64,000 nt of DNA, taken from the NCBI RefSeq assembly GCF_009193265.1, contig NZ_VZZZ01000004.1, positions 372,001 through 436,000 of the forward strand. The letters are read 5' to 3'. This stretch comes from Marinobacter changyiensis. Its GTDB lineage: Bacteria > Pseudomonadota > Gammaproteobacteria > Pseudomonadales > Oleiphilaceae. This document shows positions 24,943 to 37,000 of this stretch, piece after piece (position 1 is the stretch's first letter; the number at the start of each line of letters is the position of its first letter). The notes below the pieces were generated by a model that was not told the DNA's origin, did not search any database, and saw only the letters and a list, made by a program, of their open reading frames with translations. The translations under genes and the position numbers were made by a program.

Positions 24943-26833
24943 AGGCAGAAATATCGGTCATTGTGACCAGTACACCATCCCCCAGTCGGACAGCGGTAAT
25001 GCGCAGGCTCAGGTCCATGCCCTCATGCAGGTAGTGAGTCTCCATCTGCAGGGGCGTACCGGTTTCGACCACGGCGCAATAGGCCTGAAAAATGCCTTCT
25101 TCCTTGGTTCCCGGATGTATATCCAGCAGATGTTTTCCGATCAGATTGCTGGCCGAGTTTTCAACGATTTCACACATACGATGATTGCACTTGCGAATGT
25201 GAAAATCCGTGATGGTGCCACCCTCGTTACGAATCGACTCCAGCACACCGAGCCCGTCCAACGTGGTATCCATGATGGCACTGAGAAGGTCGTGGCCTTC
25301 TTTCCAGTTGGTTACTGGGCTTTCGGTGCTATCCATTCCGGAAAACAGGTCCGCGTCGCTGGCCGCCCGGGCCGCGGTCTCCAGTTTGGGTTCACAGTAC
25401 TCCATACTGGCCCATAGTCTGCCTTGCAGGGTATCGCAGCCCAGCTCCTGTAGGTAGGAAACCTGCTCTCGGGTGGAAACGTTGTCGGCGGTTACGGACA
25501 GTCCCAGCTGATGGGCCATAACGATCATCGACTCAATGGTTGTCTGGTGATGACGATTGTCCAGGCAACCATCAATTATGGTGCCGCTGATTCTGAGTGT
25601 ATCCATGGGATAATGGCTGAAATGCTGGAGGATGGAACTCGCACTTGCAACGCCGGCAACGGCAAGGCGCACGCCCCGGGCCTTCAGGAGTCTGACCGCG
25701 TTTTCGGTCTGCCGAGGAAAACCTGTCAGAGAGTCTTCGGAGACTTCCAACTCAAGCATCTCTCCGGGAAGCCCACTGACCGCGAGCGCCTCATCGACCC
25801 GGGCAATCAGGTCGGTACTTATCAGGTCACTGGCGGAAATTGGAACCGTCATCCGTAGCCCGGAACCCGGAACAACATACCACCCCATGGCCTGGCGGCA
25901 GGCCCCGGCCAGCAGCCAGCGACTGATGGCGGCACTTTGGCCTGTCTCCCTGGCGGCTTCCATCCACCGGTTCGGCGCCATGATACCGAAGCTGTCCGAA
26001 TGCCAATGAGGTACCACGGACACGCCTACGACCTGGCGGGTCTGCGCGCAGACCACCGGGCGGAAATGCAAAACCATTTCACCACGGCTCAATGCTCCCT
26101 CCAGGGCAGAGTATAGTGTCTCCCGCTCTGCGGAGGCGGGAGCCGTCAGCTGGGCCAGAATCTGGTCACAGGTGTCCTGGGCGCGCTTATCCTGAGCTTG
26201 CAGCTCAGTCTTGGGCTGACCGCCATCGGGCTGCTGACATAGCGGTGGAATCCCCTTTGTCCGATGTTTGTCTGTCGTGGGAAAGGATGCCTCCGCCGGA
26301 AGAACATGGGAATGATGGCTGCAGATCGCTGCGAACGCCTGCTGTCCGCCCTCCTGATGAAAAGCATAGAGATCGTAGCCGCATAGCAGGGTCAGTGGGA
26401 GGCGCTCACAGGCCTTATGCCAGAAAGCTTCCAACTGCACTGCCGCGGCAGGATTGCCGCCATCGCACAAGAGATTGACCAGCTCACCAAAGGCCCTCAC
26501 CGGCTGTGACGGCGACGTCTCAATATGGGTAAGCAACTGTTGCCGGAAAAGAGAGTGGACCGGCACTCCATTGCGCATGATGCGATCAAGCATGGCTCGG
26601 GCATCCAGGATAACCAGTTGCCCCTCAGCAATCAGACTGCTGGTATCCACACCGTCCGCTGCCAGTTGCTCAAGTAGCGATTCGCGATGGGGCGGAGTCA
26701 GTAACGCCACAAGCCGTTCACCGGCATCAGCGCCGGCCCGGAAATAGTCGGCGACGACTTTGGTAAGCCGTGTGTCGTCTTGATAGAACTGGACGACGTG
26801 ATCATGAGGCTTCGCTTGAATCGTGGTCGGCAT
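24932..26833 (-). CDS. MEDS-EAL(degenerate)-PAS signalling protein
   Basis: A 633-residue cytoplasmic protein. The N-terminus is a MEDS (DcmR-type sensory) domain: HDHVVQFYQDD near 9-19 and AGERLVALLTPPHRESLL near 35-52. A central EAL-fold domain (about 245-490) has lost its catalytic signature: EAL is replaced by GVSVVPHW, DDFGTG by AGVASA, the KID motif by LRIS, and the AEG(V/I)E motif by ADNVST. It should therefore not hydrolyse c-di-GMP, but might bind it or a protein partner. A C-terminal PAS domain (about 510-633) has a conserved HIRKCNHRMCEIV segment. The start at 26833 begins directly at the MEDS domain; the frame is open 22 codons further without domain content. It is read opposite to its neighbours. 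Confidence 0.78.
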   Translation of the reverse strand: MPTTIQAKPHDHVVQFYQDDTRLTKVVADYFRAGADAGERLVALLTPPHRESLLEQLAADGVDTSSLIAEGQLVILDARAMLDRIMRNGVPVHSLFRQQLLTHIETSPSQPVRAFGELVNLLCDGGNPAAAVQLEAFWHKACERLPLTLLCGYDLYAFHQEGGQQAFAAICSHHSHVLPAEASFPTTDKHRTKGIPPLCQQPDGGQPKTELQAQDKRAQDTCDQILAQLTAPASAERETLYSALEGALSRGEMVLHFRPVVCAQTRQVVGVSVVPHWHSDSFGIMAPNRWMEAARETGQSAAISRWLLAGACRQAMGWYVVPGSGLRMTVPISASDLISTDLIARVDEALAVSGLPGEMLELEVSEDSLTGFPRQTENAVRLLKARGVRLAVAGVASASSILQHFSHYPMDTLRISGTIIDGCLDNRHHQTTIESMIVMAHQLGLSVTADNVSTREQVSYLQELGCDTLQGRLWASMEYCEPKLETAARAASDADLFSGMDSTESPVTNWKEGHDLLSAIMDTTLDGLGVLESIRNEGGTITDFHIRKCNHRMCEIVENSASNLIGKHLLDIHPGTKEEGIFQAYCAVVETGTPLQMETHYLHEGMDLSLRITAVRLGDGVLVTMTDISAFKH

Positions 26834-27031
26834 GCCTGCTTTATCCCCATCATATCTTATTATTTTCGAGCAATTCAGTCGTCCACTGCACGGTACCACT
26901 ACTGAAAGATTCTGGTCTGCACTCTGTCAGAAGATGTCGATTCGCTATCTAATTTGCATCATATGACAGTTGAGACGCAAGTATGAAGAATTTAACCAGC
27001 GATTCTTGAATTCGAGAGGCAATCCCCCATT

Positions 27032-27172
27032 TTGTTACGCGTTCAGCTTTCAATCGACGACTTCTGCACTGGCTACCCAAGCTTGGGGGACAGCTTGAAA
27101 GGCGTGCTGGTTCGCGTCGATAGCGCAATGTATCGGGCCAAAAAGGCTGGCCGCGTTCGGGTTTTCCGATAA
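27032..27172 (+). pseudogene. Fused scraps of EAL and GGDEF domains
   Basis: One uninterrupted 47-codon frame reads VQLSIDDFCTGYPSLG, which is the EAL-domain catalytic loop (consensus IDDFGTGYSSL), followed about ten residues later by DSAMYRAKKAGRVRVFR and a stop, which is the C-terminal end of a GGDEF domain. In intact proteins of this window GGDEF precedes EAL, so this order is a rearranged leftover. There is no start codon in context and no domain is complete. Confidence 0.7.
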
Positions 27173-27281
27173 AAACCAAGGGCTGGTAGACGACCACGCA
27201 ACGTTCTGAATTTGGCGTACCTGGCCAGGAACCGGGGTTTTTCTACTCCGGCATCCACTGCCAGAATTTTACGCCAATTTT

Positions 27282-27309
27282 TTGCAAACTTTCAGTCTCT
27301 GCATATACT
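27282..27309 (+). promoter_or_regulatory. Possible sigma-70 promoter of the giant-protein operon
   Basis: TTGCAA (27282-27287) and TATACT (27304-27309) are separated by 16 bases and lie about 170 bases before the first gene of the operon. The hexamers are good partial matches to -35 and -10 consensus. No other pair of similar quality was found between here and 27478. Confidence 0.35.
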
Positions 27310-27477
27310 GAAACTTGTCATAGCAAGAAATCATGACGCTGTTTGCTGTTACTGGGCCGCTGGCCCAAATCCGCGCAACAGGGTTTTGATTGTGCAGTCC
27401 GTGCAATCTGAGGAAAGGAAGTTGATCCTCTGCCGGTCAGTGATCCCGCGCACTTTTTGGCCGCAAGGGGGATTGCT

Positions 27478-28074
27478 ATGGCAACTTCCGTTCAGCTCTC
27501 CTCGATCGACTTCAGCCGATTCGACTGGTTGAAACGCATTGATACCGGTTTGCTGCTTGATATTGGCAACCGGTCTCCCGATCTGCTCTCTATTCCCACC
27601 AAAGATGCCCAGCGGATTCTCAGTGAAACCGTTCGACTGGTATTGGATCTGCCCCGGAATTCAACGCCACTGGTGGTCTGGACCCAGGGCGCCAGCGAGC
27701 TTCTGATTCACAGCGACAAAACCCGCATCGGTCTGTCCAGTGGCGTGGTAACACTGCGCATCACCGTCGAGTGCGAGGAACACGGCAAGCTGGTCATCCC
27801 GGTACCCATCGGCGTGGGCACCAAACAGGCGCCAAGCGGACTCGTTATGGCCACTTTTGGGGATCTGGAAGGCCCCGCTGAACTGGTTGCAGCCTGGAGC
27901 GATGCCATCATTGCGTTTGCGTGGGAAGCGTTGCTGGAGATTGCTCGCGTGATCTGTTCGGAGGTGGGGAATGATAAGCGGGGATTGCCATTGGTTCCAG
28001 GATCAATTGGTGCCTCTTCGAACCGGCTATTGTTGCAACCGGTTGCCCGCTTTTCGTTGATGCCGGAGGTCTGA
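27478..28074 (+). CDS. Unknown 198-aa protein, first gene of the giant-protein operon
   Basis: I do not recognise this protein. It is soluble, with no signal peptide. Its first part (FDWLKRIDTGLLLDIGNRSPD, read as two blocks near residues 13-33) is helical, its middle (about 60-125) is beta-rich with alternating hydrophobic residues (TPLVVWTQG, KLVIPVPIGVG), and a helix near 132-152 follows. AAGGGGGAT stands before the ATG at 27478, which is preferred over a start seven codons upstream. Its stop is one base from the start of the 3270-residue gene, so the two are surely cotranslated. It could be a chaperone, an anchor or a minor structural subunit; none of these is demonstrated. Confidence 0.75.
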   Translation: MATSVQLSSIDFSRFDWLKRIDTGLLLDIGNRSPDLLSIPTKDAQRILSETVRLVLDLPRNSTPLVVWTQGASELLIHSDKTRIGLSSGVVTLRITVECEEHGKLVIPVPIGVGTKQAPSGLVMATFGDLEGPAELVAAWSDAIIAFAWEALLEIARVICSEVGNDKRGLPLVPGSIGASSNRLLLQPVARFSLMPEV

Positions 28075-28075
28075 C

Positions 28076-31000
28076 ATGGGCGCAGGCCAGAATCTGGATG
28101 TGTTTTCGACCCTGGCTGAAGCCGTTGGATTGACCCGCGATGGCGAGCTCCAGGGGCCGTGGTTTCAGGATCCGCTCGGTACCCCAACCGGGAGCAAGCG
28201 TGGCCTGAGCTCCATGATGTACCTGGACGATCAACGTGAGGCCCTGATTGCCTTCGTTGACGACGTGCTGGGCTCCCCTGACCGGGACACAGAGGGTGAT
28301 GCCACCTGGGTACCCCTGTTCAAGGATTCTGGCACCACCATTTTTGTGGTGGTTCGACAGGCCTGCGATGGCGCGCGAGTGGGCTTCGGAATCGAATACG
28401 AAAGTGGGAGCGAAACACCCTCCGTAGCGGTTCGTGCCCACGTGCCGGTGTTCCAGTTTGCGCGCGAAGGCGCCGGCCCACTGGATTCCACCGGCACGGA
28501 ACCTGACTGGCTGGTCCTTGGTCGGGCAGACGCCCGGATCGACATCTCCCTGGACGTTGGCATCTCCAACGAGACACCGACCCCGGGCGAGTTGTTCATC
28601 GGTGGCGTCTGTCTGGCGGTTAAGGTTCCAACCGATGCTTCCGGTGACCTGACGTTCAGTGTTGGTTTCCGGCGGCTCCAGTTACCTGGCAGCAGCGTAC
28701 CGAAAGACTTCGATCTCACTGTCGATTCAATCGACGAACTCGGCGGCGAATTCCTCGAGTTCATGACGGGCCTTATCCAGGCGCAGGCGGAAGCACTGGA
28801 TACATCAGATACCGCCACAGCTCCGTTCGCCGCCCTGACGGCTTTAGCCGGTCTCAGATCGGTAAACCACATTCCGGCATTTCCTCTGGAAGAACTGATT
28901 TCGAGGGGAATTCCGGCAGTTACACACTGGCTTGAATCCATCCTGGCAGATACCGACGCCCGGAACGCCTGGCTCGGGCAATGGTCCGCATTGGTTGGCG
29001 GAACGGTCAATACCACTCGCAGCGGGATCGAGTTCAGCGATGGCCAGCTAACCGGGGCGGTGGGTCTGCGCGTCGAGTCCTCCTCGGGTGGAGGCCTGAT
29101 CATCACGCCGTGGCTGGAGGGTGCATTGCGCCCGCGGTCCGGAGCAGAGGCCAAGGCTCAGATTGATCTGTTGATCCTGGAGACCCTCACTTCATCCGTC
29201 AGGGCTTTGCCCAACCTTTCCCTTTCAGCGGTCTTTGGACAGGAGGCAGGACTGGGTTCAGGGCTCCTCCCGGATGATCCCGGGCTGGGCTCGGTCAAGG
29301 TGGGCCTGGTGCTGTCCGATGGCAGGCCCGCTTTTGCCCTGACGGCCCATGATGTGACGTTGGGAGGGGTGAGTCACGAGGTGCTGGACCTGTCCAGTCC
29401 TGAGGCGGCACTGGACGCCGCTGGTGGCGTGGTTGATGGCGCTCTGGTTGCCGCCCTGAACAGTCTGGGACGGCCCGGGGAAATCTCTGCCTTGCTTTTA
29501 GGGCTTGATCCGCCAGTCGGTATCAGCGGCCCATCGGCCATAGATCTGATCACCGACCCGATTGGCAAGACCTCCGCTTACTGGAACGCTTTGCTGGGAT
29601 CGCCCACATCAATGACTGTTGTTTTGACTGCAATACAGGAGCTTATAACAGGTTCTTCGATTGAAATTTCAGGTGATGGCACAGCAGGGAATCCATGGCA
29701 AATCGATCTCGATCCGGTAGCTATTCTTGTCACCCGGGATGATGACTGGCTTCACTTCGACCTTCAGGCGGCGGTAGAACAGAGCGTCTTTGAGGGAAAG
29801 ACCGCGGATGTGTTTGTTGAAACGCGCCTCCTTAAACTGAACTTCAGTAGTCCGGCGGTTGAATTTTTCAGTCGCTTTAAAGCCGGCACGCGGTTACGGG
29901 AATCGGGTGGGGACGATCTCAGGCTGGATCTGGGGCCGATGGACCTCATCGCCCGCTCGGTGGGCGTATCGGTTGGCTGGAGTGCCTCCGGGGGGATGAG
30001 CGCAGCGGTGGAGGCACCGGAACTTCACATTGAGCTTGAGGCCGCTCAGGACTCCAGCAGTACGACGATATCGGTATCGGTTCCGCTGCCGGAATTTCAT
30101 AACGATGGCAGTGTGACCTTTGCGCCGGACTGGGAGGCCCTTGAACAGGCCATTGCGGCGCTGCTGCAGCGTATGGAATCACCCATAATCAACGTTGGCC
30201 TTGACCTGATGGGCTGGCCGGGTAATGGCGCACGTCTGTCACTTTCCGCATTGCTCGCTGATCCAAAATCCGCCCTGGAATCGTGGATGGGGGATCTTGT
30301 ACTTCACTGTGACCATGTACGCCACGCCATGAGTCCGCTGTGCTATCTCCTGAGTGGCTTCAGGCAATGGGCCCCACTGGGTACAGGCAATGAGCGGAGA
30401 CCATTCCGGGCAGCAATAGCCACCGAGCCACAGGCACCGGGACTGGCGGCATGGCTGGATCCCGGTTGCGCCATCCCTCATGGTCGCTATGAGCCCGCCG
30501 CCGGATACTTCGATTACAGCGAGCCTCCGGAGCCTGCAACCATGGCCGCGGCCCTCAGATCCGCAGGAACCGAGCTGCCGGATCTGGATGATTTGATGAC
30601 AGGCAGGGATAGCCTGGCTGATGGTTTCCGGGCGTTGCTGGACCGGTTGACGGGCACCGATGGTCTGCTTGGCAGGCCTGCATCTCTGCCGGACGGAGTC
30701 ATCGGTGTCGACCTGACCGGGCTCAGTTATCGCGAGTTGATGGCCTATGGTGTCCTGAATCTGTTGCCCCAGGAGGCGGCTGGTATTGCCCCGGACTCGG
30801 TGGTCTATGTGGGGTGCGAAGATATCTGGGCTGATTGTTTCGGAACACACAGTTTCGACGTCCGCACCACCGCCGGGAACCCGGCTCTTCCCGCCTCAGC
30901 TCTGGGACGCTGGTCGGTTTGTCTCCCCAGCCCTGCGGCCGCCGCAGCGGCAAGACCCGATCGTGCTCCGGTCGAGGAGCAAGCTCAACGGCTGGTCACC

Positions 31001-34000
31001 GTTCTTGAGGACCGATCCGTTGCCGTTACTGTCGTTGCCTTCGGAGCGGCGGGCGCAGCAGCACTCAGGGCGGCCAGCACCCTAACGACCGTGGAACAGG
31101 TAATCACGGTTGGCGCGCCCTGGGGTCCGGTGTCATTCAATGGATTGAGCTCGGGGCTGAGTGGCGACGCCCTCAGGCTGATAGATCTGATTCGTCGCCT
31201 CAATGAGGAAACCCTGGCAGAAGAGGAAATCGCCGGCGAGTCAGGGCCAGCGCTGCAATTCGGGTATGTGATCGACCGGGCCGTTGTCGCAGCAGGATTT
31301 TCAGCCGAACAGCTGGGTGAGCTGCCACGAGCCGATGAGCAAACCCGTCGCGCGGGAATGCCCGTCCACGCCGTGTTTGGCGCGCTGGATGTGGATACCC
31401 TTGAGTCCGGTATGGCGGCATTGGTGGCTGACGCGATTGAATACCGGTACCAACAATTTGAAACGCCTGAGACCCCGCCCCGAAAGCTTCACCTTGGTGT
31501 CGACCTTCCGGTCTTTGACGCTGACCTGGGCGGTGTGTTGGTTGGCGCTGGCGCGATTCTGGAGCTTGCCACTTGTGACCGGGGAGCGAGCGGTGACGGC
31601 TTTGCGGTACAGACAGAGCGCCAACTCATTGTGGACCTGCATTTCGGCGTTCATGACGGTTGGCTGATTGGCGGGCCGGGCGCGGAACAAAATGATATTG
31701 AGGTCCGTTGGATTTCCGCCCGACTGTATTTGCCCCTTCAGGGCAGCGCTCGCGTTTCGGGCGCCCGGATAACGCTTCATGAGGCCAGCTGCTTCGGTAT
31801 TCGCAGGGAGCGGTGGGTGATTGAAAACGGAGCGGAGTTGGCGGGCTCCACCCTGCCAACGCCAGAGATCCACCTGATCATGGCCGAAGTGGTGGCGCGT
31901 CTGTCGTCGGCATCATCCTCACTGACCCAATTATTGGCCGATATCGGACTGGTTCAGGCCGGGGGTTATAACCCGGAGGGTCTGGATGAGCTTATCGTAG
32001 ACGCGGGCACTGCAGTGTCTGCGGCACTGGGCAGTTCGGCCGGGTCAATGGCCAGTGCCGCACGAGCGCTTGGCGGGTTTTCCGGCACCGGTGCTGAAAT
32101 CTCGTGGACCATCGATGCCGCCACCATCACCGTCAACCTGGCAAACCGACACATCCGTGTGGAGGTAGACCATACGGCTGCGGATTTGTTGCCCATCTCT
32201 TTGTCCGTCGAGGTCTCTGCGGCATCGGCATCGGTATCAACCGGTCTTGGACAAATTCTGGAAGACGCAGGCGGGCTTCGGTTAACAGGAGGTGCCCAGA
32301 CCGGGTCCGCATCCGCACGTCTTGGGGTTGAATGGCGTCTGCCGGGTGCTCCTGCAACCAGAACCATTGACCTGCTCGCGCCAGCGCAGCCTGAAGACCT
32401 CGCAAAGCTTGGCGCCGCTCTGATACCCGCAACCCTTGTTGCCGGATTTGCTGACTACCTTCGTGACAACGCCTCTGAAGACGCCCGGCAGGAAATTGAA
32501 ACCTTGCTGGACGGCCTCGGTTTGCTGGCGCCAGCCTCTGAACTTCCAACCCGACGAATCCTGTTGCCATGGGCGCTGTTCCTCGCCCCGGCGGGCTGGC
32601 TGAAGTCCGGTGCCCGGCATTGGGCACTCGACCCCTTTGGCCAGTCTGTGCAAACCCTGAATGCCGTGGGGCAATTACTGATACCAGGGTTTTCAGGGGA
32701 TGGGTTCCAGGTCAGTGATGAAGTCGGTGTCGCCTACGGTGTCAACGGTGGCCGGCTCGAGCTTGGTGTCACCATCGACGCCAGTCATTCGCTCGGGCCG
32801 ACGCCGGTAAACATTGCCGTTGCGGGTGGTTTATCGATTATGACGTCTGGAGCCGTCACGCCATTGATGGCGACGTCCGTAACGTTTGATGGCAAGGGTC
32901 TGTCACTGAGGGTTTCTCCGGAGGTGCGCATTGACCTGATTCGGGCGGCTCCCGCTGCGCCGATGCCTGTCTACCCGTCCGGACCGGGACTGGGCTCTCT
33001 TCTTTCCACCGGCGCGGGTATGGCCATTCCGGTGGTCCTGAACGCGCTGATCGCCGAGCGCAGCGATCCGTCGCCGTCGCTGACAAAAGATGTAGCCGCA
33101 GCGATTTTTGAGCTGGGCAGCGCCCTGGACCTGCTTGAGTCAGACCAGTTCGCTGACGCCAGAATACAGGTGTTCGCCGCTAACCCGGCCAGCATTTTGT
33201 TCGCCCGACTGCCGAATCTGGTGGGGTCTGCCATCAGTCAACTGGCGAATGCTCTTGACCCATCGGGCACCCTTGTCAACGCAACATCGGTGGCGGCGGG
33301 TATTTTCCGGTTGGCCCTGGGTAGCTCGGATCCGGTGGAATTCATCCTGGATGCCAGCAGCGCAGGACCCGCCATTGAAGTCTCGGCCTCCCTGTCGATT
33401 ACCAACGTCGGAACCATCGGGTTTGACCGGGTCCGAGTAAGCGAATCAGGCGTTCAGATGTCGGTGTCCTATACAGCCTCCGGCTTTGACGTCGGCAATG
33501 GCCTGATGCTGCGTCCCGTTGCCCGTGTGGACGCGGGCATCTCCGGTTCCGGCTTTCAGCGAATGGCGGGTATTGGTCTGGTGACCGATGGCGTGGGTGT
33601 CCAATCCGTGCAATTTCGCTGGGCGCTGAACGAGACCCCACCGAGAATTGCCCTGGTCGAGACGAGTCTGACCGGAGAGACCGAGAACACCGATCCCGCC
33701 TCAGTGGGGCTGGCGCTTCTTTCCCAGGCCATATCCATGGCCGCCGGAGTTACGCTCGATGCCATGGGAACATTAGGCACGGATGCCGTTGATGCACTGC
33801 AGGATGTTCTGTTTACCGGCGGGTCCGCCACCCTGGATCCAACCTTGTTTGACGACTTCTCAGATCCTGAGGCCCTGCTGAAGCGGGTGTTCCAGCTTGG
33901 TTTCAACCTGGCCGATAATAACCTGAAGATCACCATCGACAACAAGGTCGACATCGGATTTACCCGCAACGGCAACCTGGCGGGTATTTTCCTCTCCCTG

Positions 34001-37000
34001 CCGGAAGGTGAGCGAATAGCACTGACCAGCAGCGACCCCACCGTGGATATTGAAGTGGTGGCAAGCTGGATCAACTCGCCGGGCATTGCGCCGGGATTGT
34101 CGATATTTCTGGTGGAAAAAGTGGGCGCCAGCTTCGCGCTCAATGCAGGCTTTTCGCTTGCCGGTCTTGGTGTCCGGGTTGGTAAGAATGCCGGTCCGCT
34201 CCTGAACCTGGGCATCATGAGCATTGATGCCATCGGGGTCCACGTTTACGGCGAAGCGGTTCCCGCAGGTTTGGGCGGTGGCGTCCGGGTACAGCTTGAC
34301 GGACTTGCCATTGTTCCCTCGGCAGCCGGCGGGGATAACGCTGTCGCCAACACCATCATGAGTGATGCGGGCAAAGATGCGTCGCCCTCCGCCCGTCCGG
34401 CGTTCAGCCCGTCACTGGCTATTCAGCAAGTACCGGGGCAGGACCTGGGGATTTCTCTTCGCGCCGGCGACCCGCCCGGTCCATGGTGGCTGGCCATTCA
34501 GAGACAACTCGGGCCGCTCTACCTGGAGCAGTTCGGCTTCGACGTAACCGAGGTGAATGGCAACGTCACCGGCATTTCGCTGCTGTTTGATGCTCGGCTT
34601 TCCTTGTTTGGTCTGACTGCCTCAGTAGAGGAACTCGGGCTGCACTGGCTGGGCGGGGACCTGTTTGAGCTGGATAACTGGGCGGTAGACCTCCAGGGGC
34701 TCGGGGTGTCGGGAGACTTCTCAGGCCTGTCGATCGCCGGTGGCCTTCTGAAAACGAACCTGGATGGAAAAATCGGCTATGTTGGCATGCTGATGGGCCG
34801 GTTCGGTGTCTACGGACTGTCACTGTTCGGCGGCTACAACGAGGACAACGGCTTACCGTCATTCTTCGTGTTTGGCGCCATTCAGGGTCCGATCGGCGGG
34901 CCACCGGCATTTTTCCTTACCGGGATCGGCGGAGGGCTCGGAATAAAGCGGGGCTTGCGCGTACCCGACGATCTGTCCCGGTTTGGTGACTACCCCTTTA
35001 TCAAGGCACTGGACCCGGCAGCCAGCGTGTCAAGCGACCCACTGCAGGAATTGCGGCAACTGGCGGCCTACTTTCCGCCGGAGCCGGGAAATTTCTGGTT
35101 TGCAGCGGGCATCAGCTTCACCAGTTTTTCATTGGTGGACGGTATTGCGGTGCTTTCGGTTTCCATTGGCGATGGCCTGGAACTGAATCTGTTTGGTCTG
35201 GCGAGAATGGCGCTCCCCAGACCGCAGGCCGCTCTGGTCTCGATCGAGTTGGGGCTGTTAGCTCGGTTCTCGTCGTCGGAAGGGCTTTTCGTAATACAGG
35301 CACAGCTTACCGACAACAGCTGGCTGCTTTATCCGGAAGTGCGTCTGACCGGGGGTTTTGCCTTTGCGACCTGGTGGCTGGGGCCAATTGCCGGCCAGTT
35401 TGTTCTGACACTGGGCGGGTATCATCCCAGCTTCCATCGTGCCGGTTATCCGATAGTTGCGCGGCTCGGGCTCCAATGGCGCGTCTCCAATTCGATTGTC
35501 ATTAAGGGTGGGGCCTACTTCGCGCTGACTTCTGAGGCACTGATGGCCGGTGTCGAAGTCGAGGTCAGTGCGGATTTCGGATTCGCCTGGGCGCGAATCG
35601 CGTTTGGTGCCAATGCGATTGTGTATTTCGACCCTTTCTATTTCATGGCGGATGCCTATGCAAGGATATCCGCAGGTATCAGGATCAAAACCTTTCTTGG
35701 CACTATCCGGATCAGCATCAGTCTGGGCGCCCGAATTGAAGTGGAAGGGCCGGATTTCCGGGGCAAGGCGACCATCGAAATCGGGCCTTGCGATATCAGG
35801 GTCAGGTTCGGAAGCTCCCGGGAGATTCGTGGGATATTCGTCGATTGGGACGGTTTTGTACCCAAGTATCTGGAGGAAACCGGACCGGGCAGGGCGCGAA
35901 CACTGTCCGGCGCAGCCGGCAAGGGCAGCTTGCCCGCCTCGACCAATGGCGACACCTCGGCACCATCGAGCGACGGCAGTCGGGAAAAGCCATTTGAAGT
36001 CTTTGCCGAATTTGAAGTCTCGGTTGTTGCCACGGCCCCGGTGACCAAATTTGATTTTGATGATCCGGCCGTCGACAAAACCATAACGCCGAGGCTGCCC
36101 GATGGAACCCCCGTTGCCATGGGCCTTAGCCCTATGAATGCGTCCGGGCTCTCCGGCACCCTGAAGCTCCGGCTTGAAAGGAATGCCGGAGGCCCCTGGG
36201 TAGATCGTACCGCCGACCTGCGCCCCCTGGTCGAAGGGATGGTTGACGAAAAAGACACCGAGGAAGGCCCCACCTATGGCCTGGAAGCCTTCCCGATCGG
36301 TGTCTGGGGAACACCTGAAGACCCGGATCAGCCTTCAAGCCCGCTGCCAAAAGGCGACGTCATATTTGCGGGTAGCAGGCTTAAACTTGTCGCTGCGGCC
36401 GACATGAGCAGCCAGACCGGCCCGGAAATCGATTACTACCGGGTCGAGACAGGCCGCCGGCCTCTGCCCTTGTCCGCTACCGGCAGTAGCCGCCTGGCAA
36501 ATCTCGACCGCGCCGTTGGCATGGGGCTTTCTCCCGTTGCCGCCTCTGTGCCCGAAGCGTTCAACGAGGCCAGGAAATACCTGTTCGCTGCGCCAGCGGG
36601 AGCCACACCCGATGGCCTGCTCGCCGTCGGCTCACGGAGCGTAAAAGCTCAGGCCATCTATGAAAACTCAAGAACGGCACCGCCTTTGTTTGGCACCTTG
36701 ATGGATGGGCTGGAAGCGGAAAACTCCGGGAGTCCCGCTGTGAGCCAGATGGCGACCGCTAACCCCGTTGGCATCCGTCAACCCGACAAGCCATTTGTGA
36801 CCGGTTTCATGGCCAGCGGCGCTGGCGTTGCTCTAAGGGCTGCAACCACCTCGGTTTCAGATGGGCGCATCAAACGCAGGCCCGCACCTTCAACCGAATC
36901 GGTGCGAGGACGCCTGGGCCGGAGCTTACCCATCAAGCTCAACCTTACCAACGCGCCCTCACGGATCGGTGACGATACTGTTGTGCTCAGAGGTTCGGTG

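Larger units (their letters stand above)
26834..27477. other. Intergenic region between the MEDS gene and the giant-protein operon
   Basis: No intact gene is present. The middle holds a short EAL/GGDEF gene remnant (27032-27172, listed separately). The right half is AT-richer and carries a possible promoter (27282-27309). The part next to the MEDS gene should contain that gene's leftward promoter, but I could not identify one with confidence. Confidence 0.5.
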
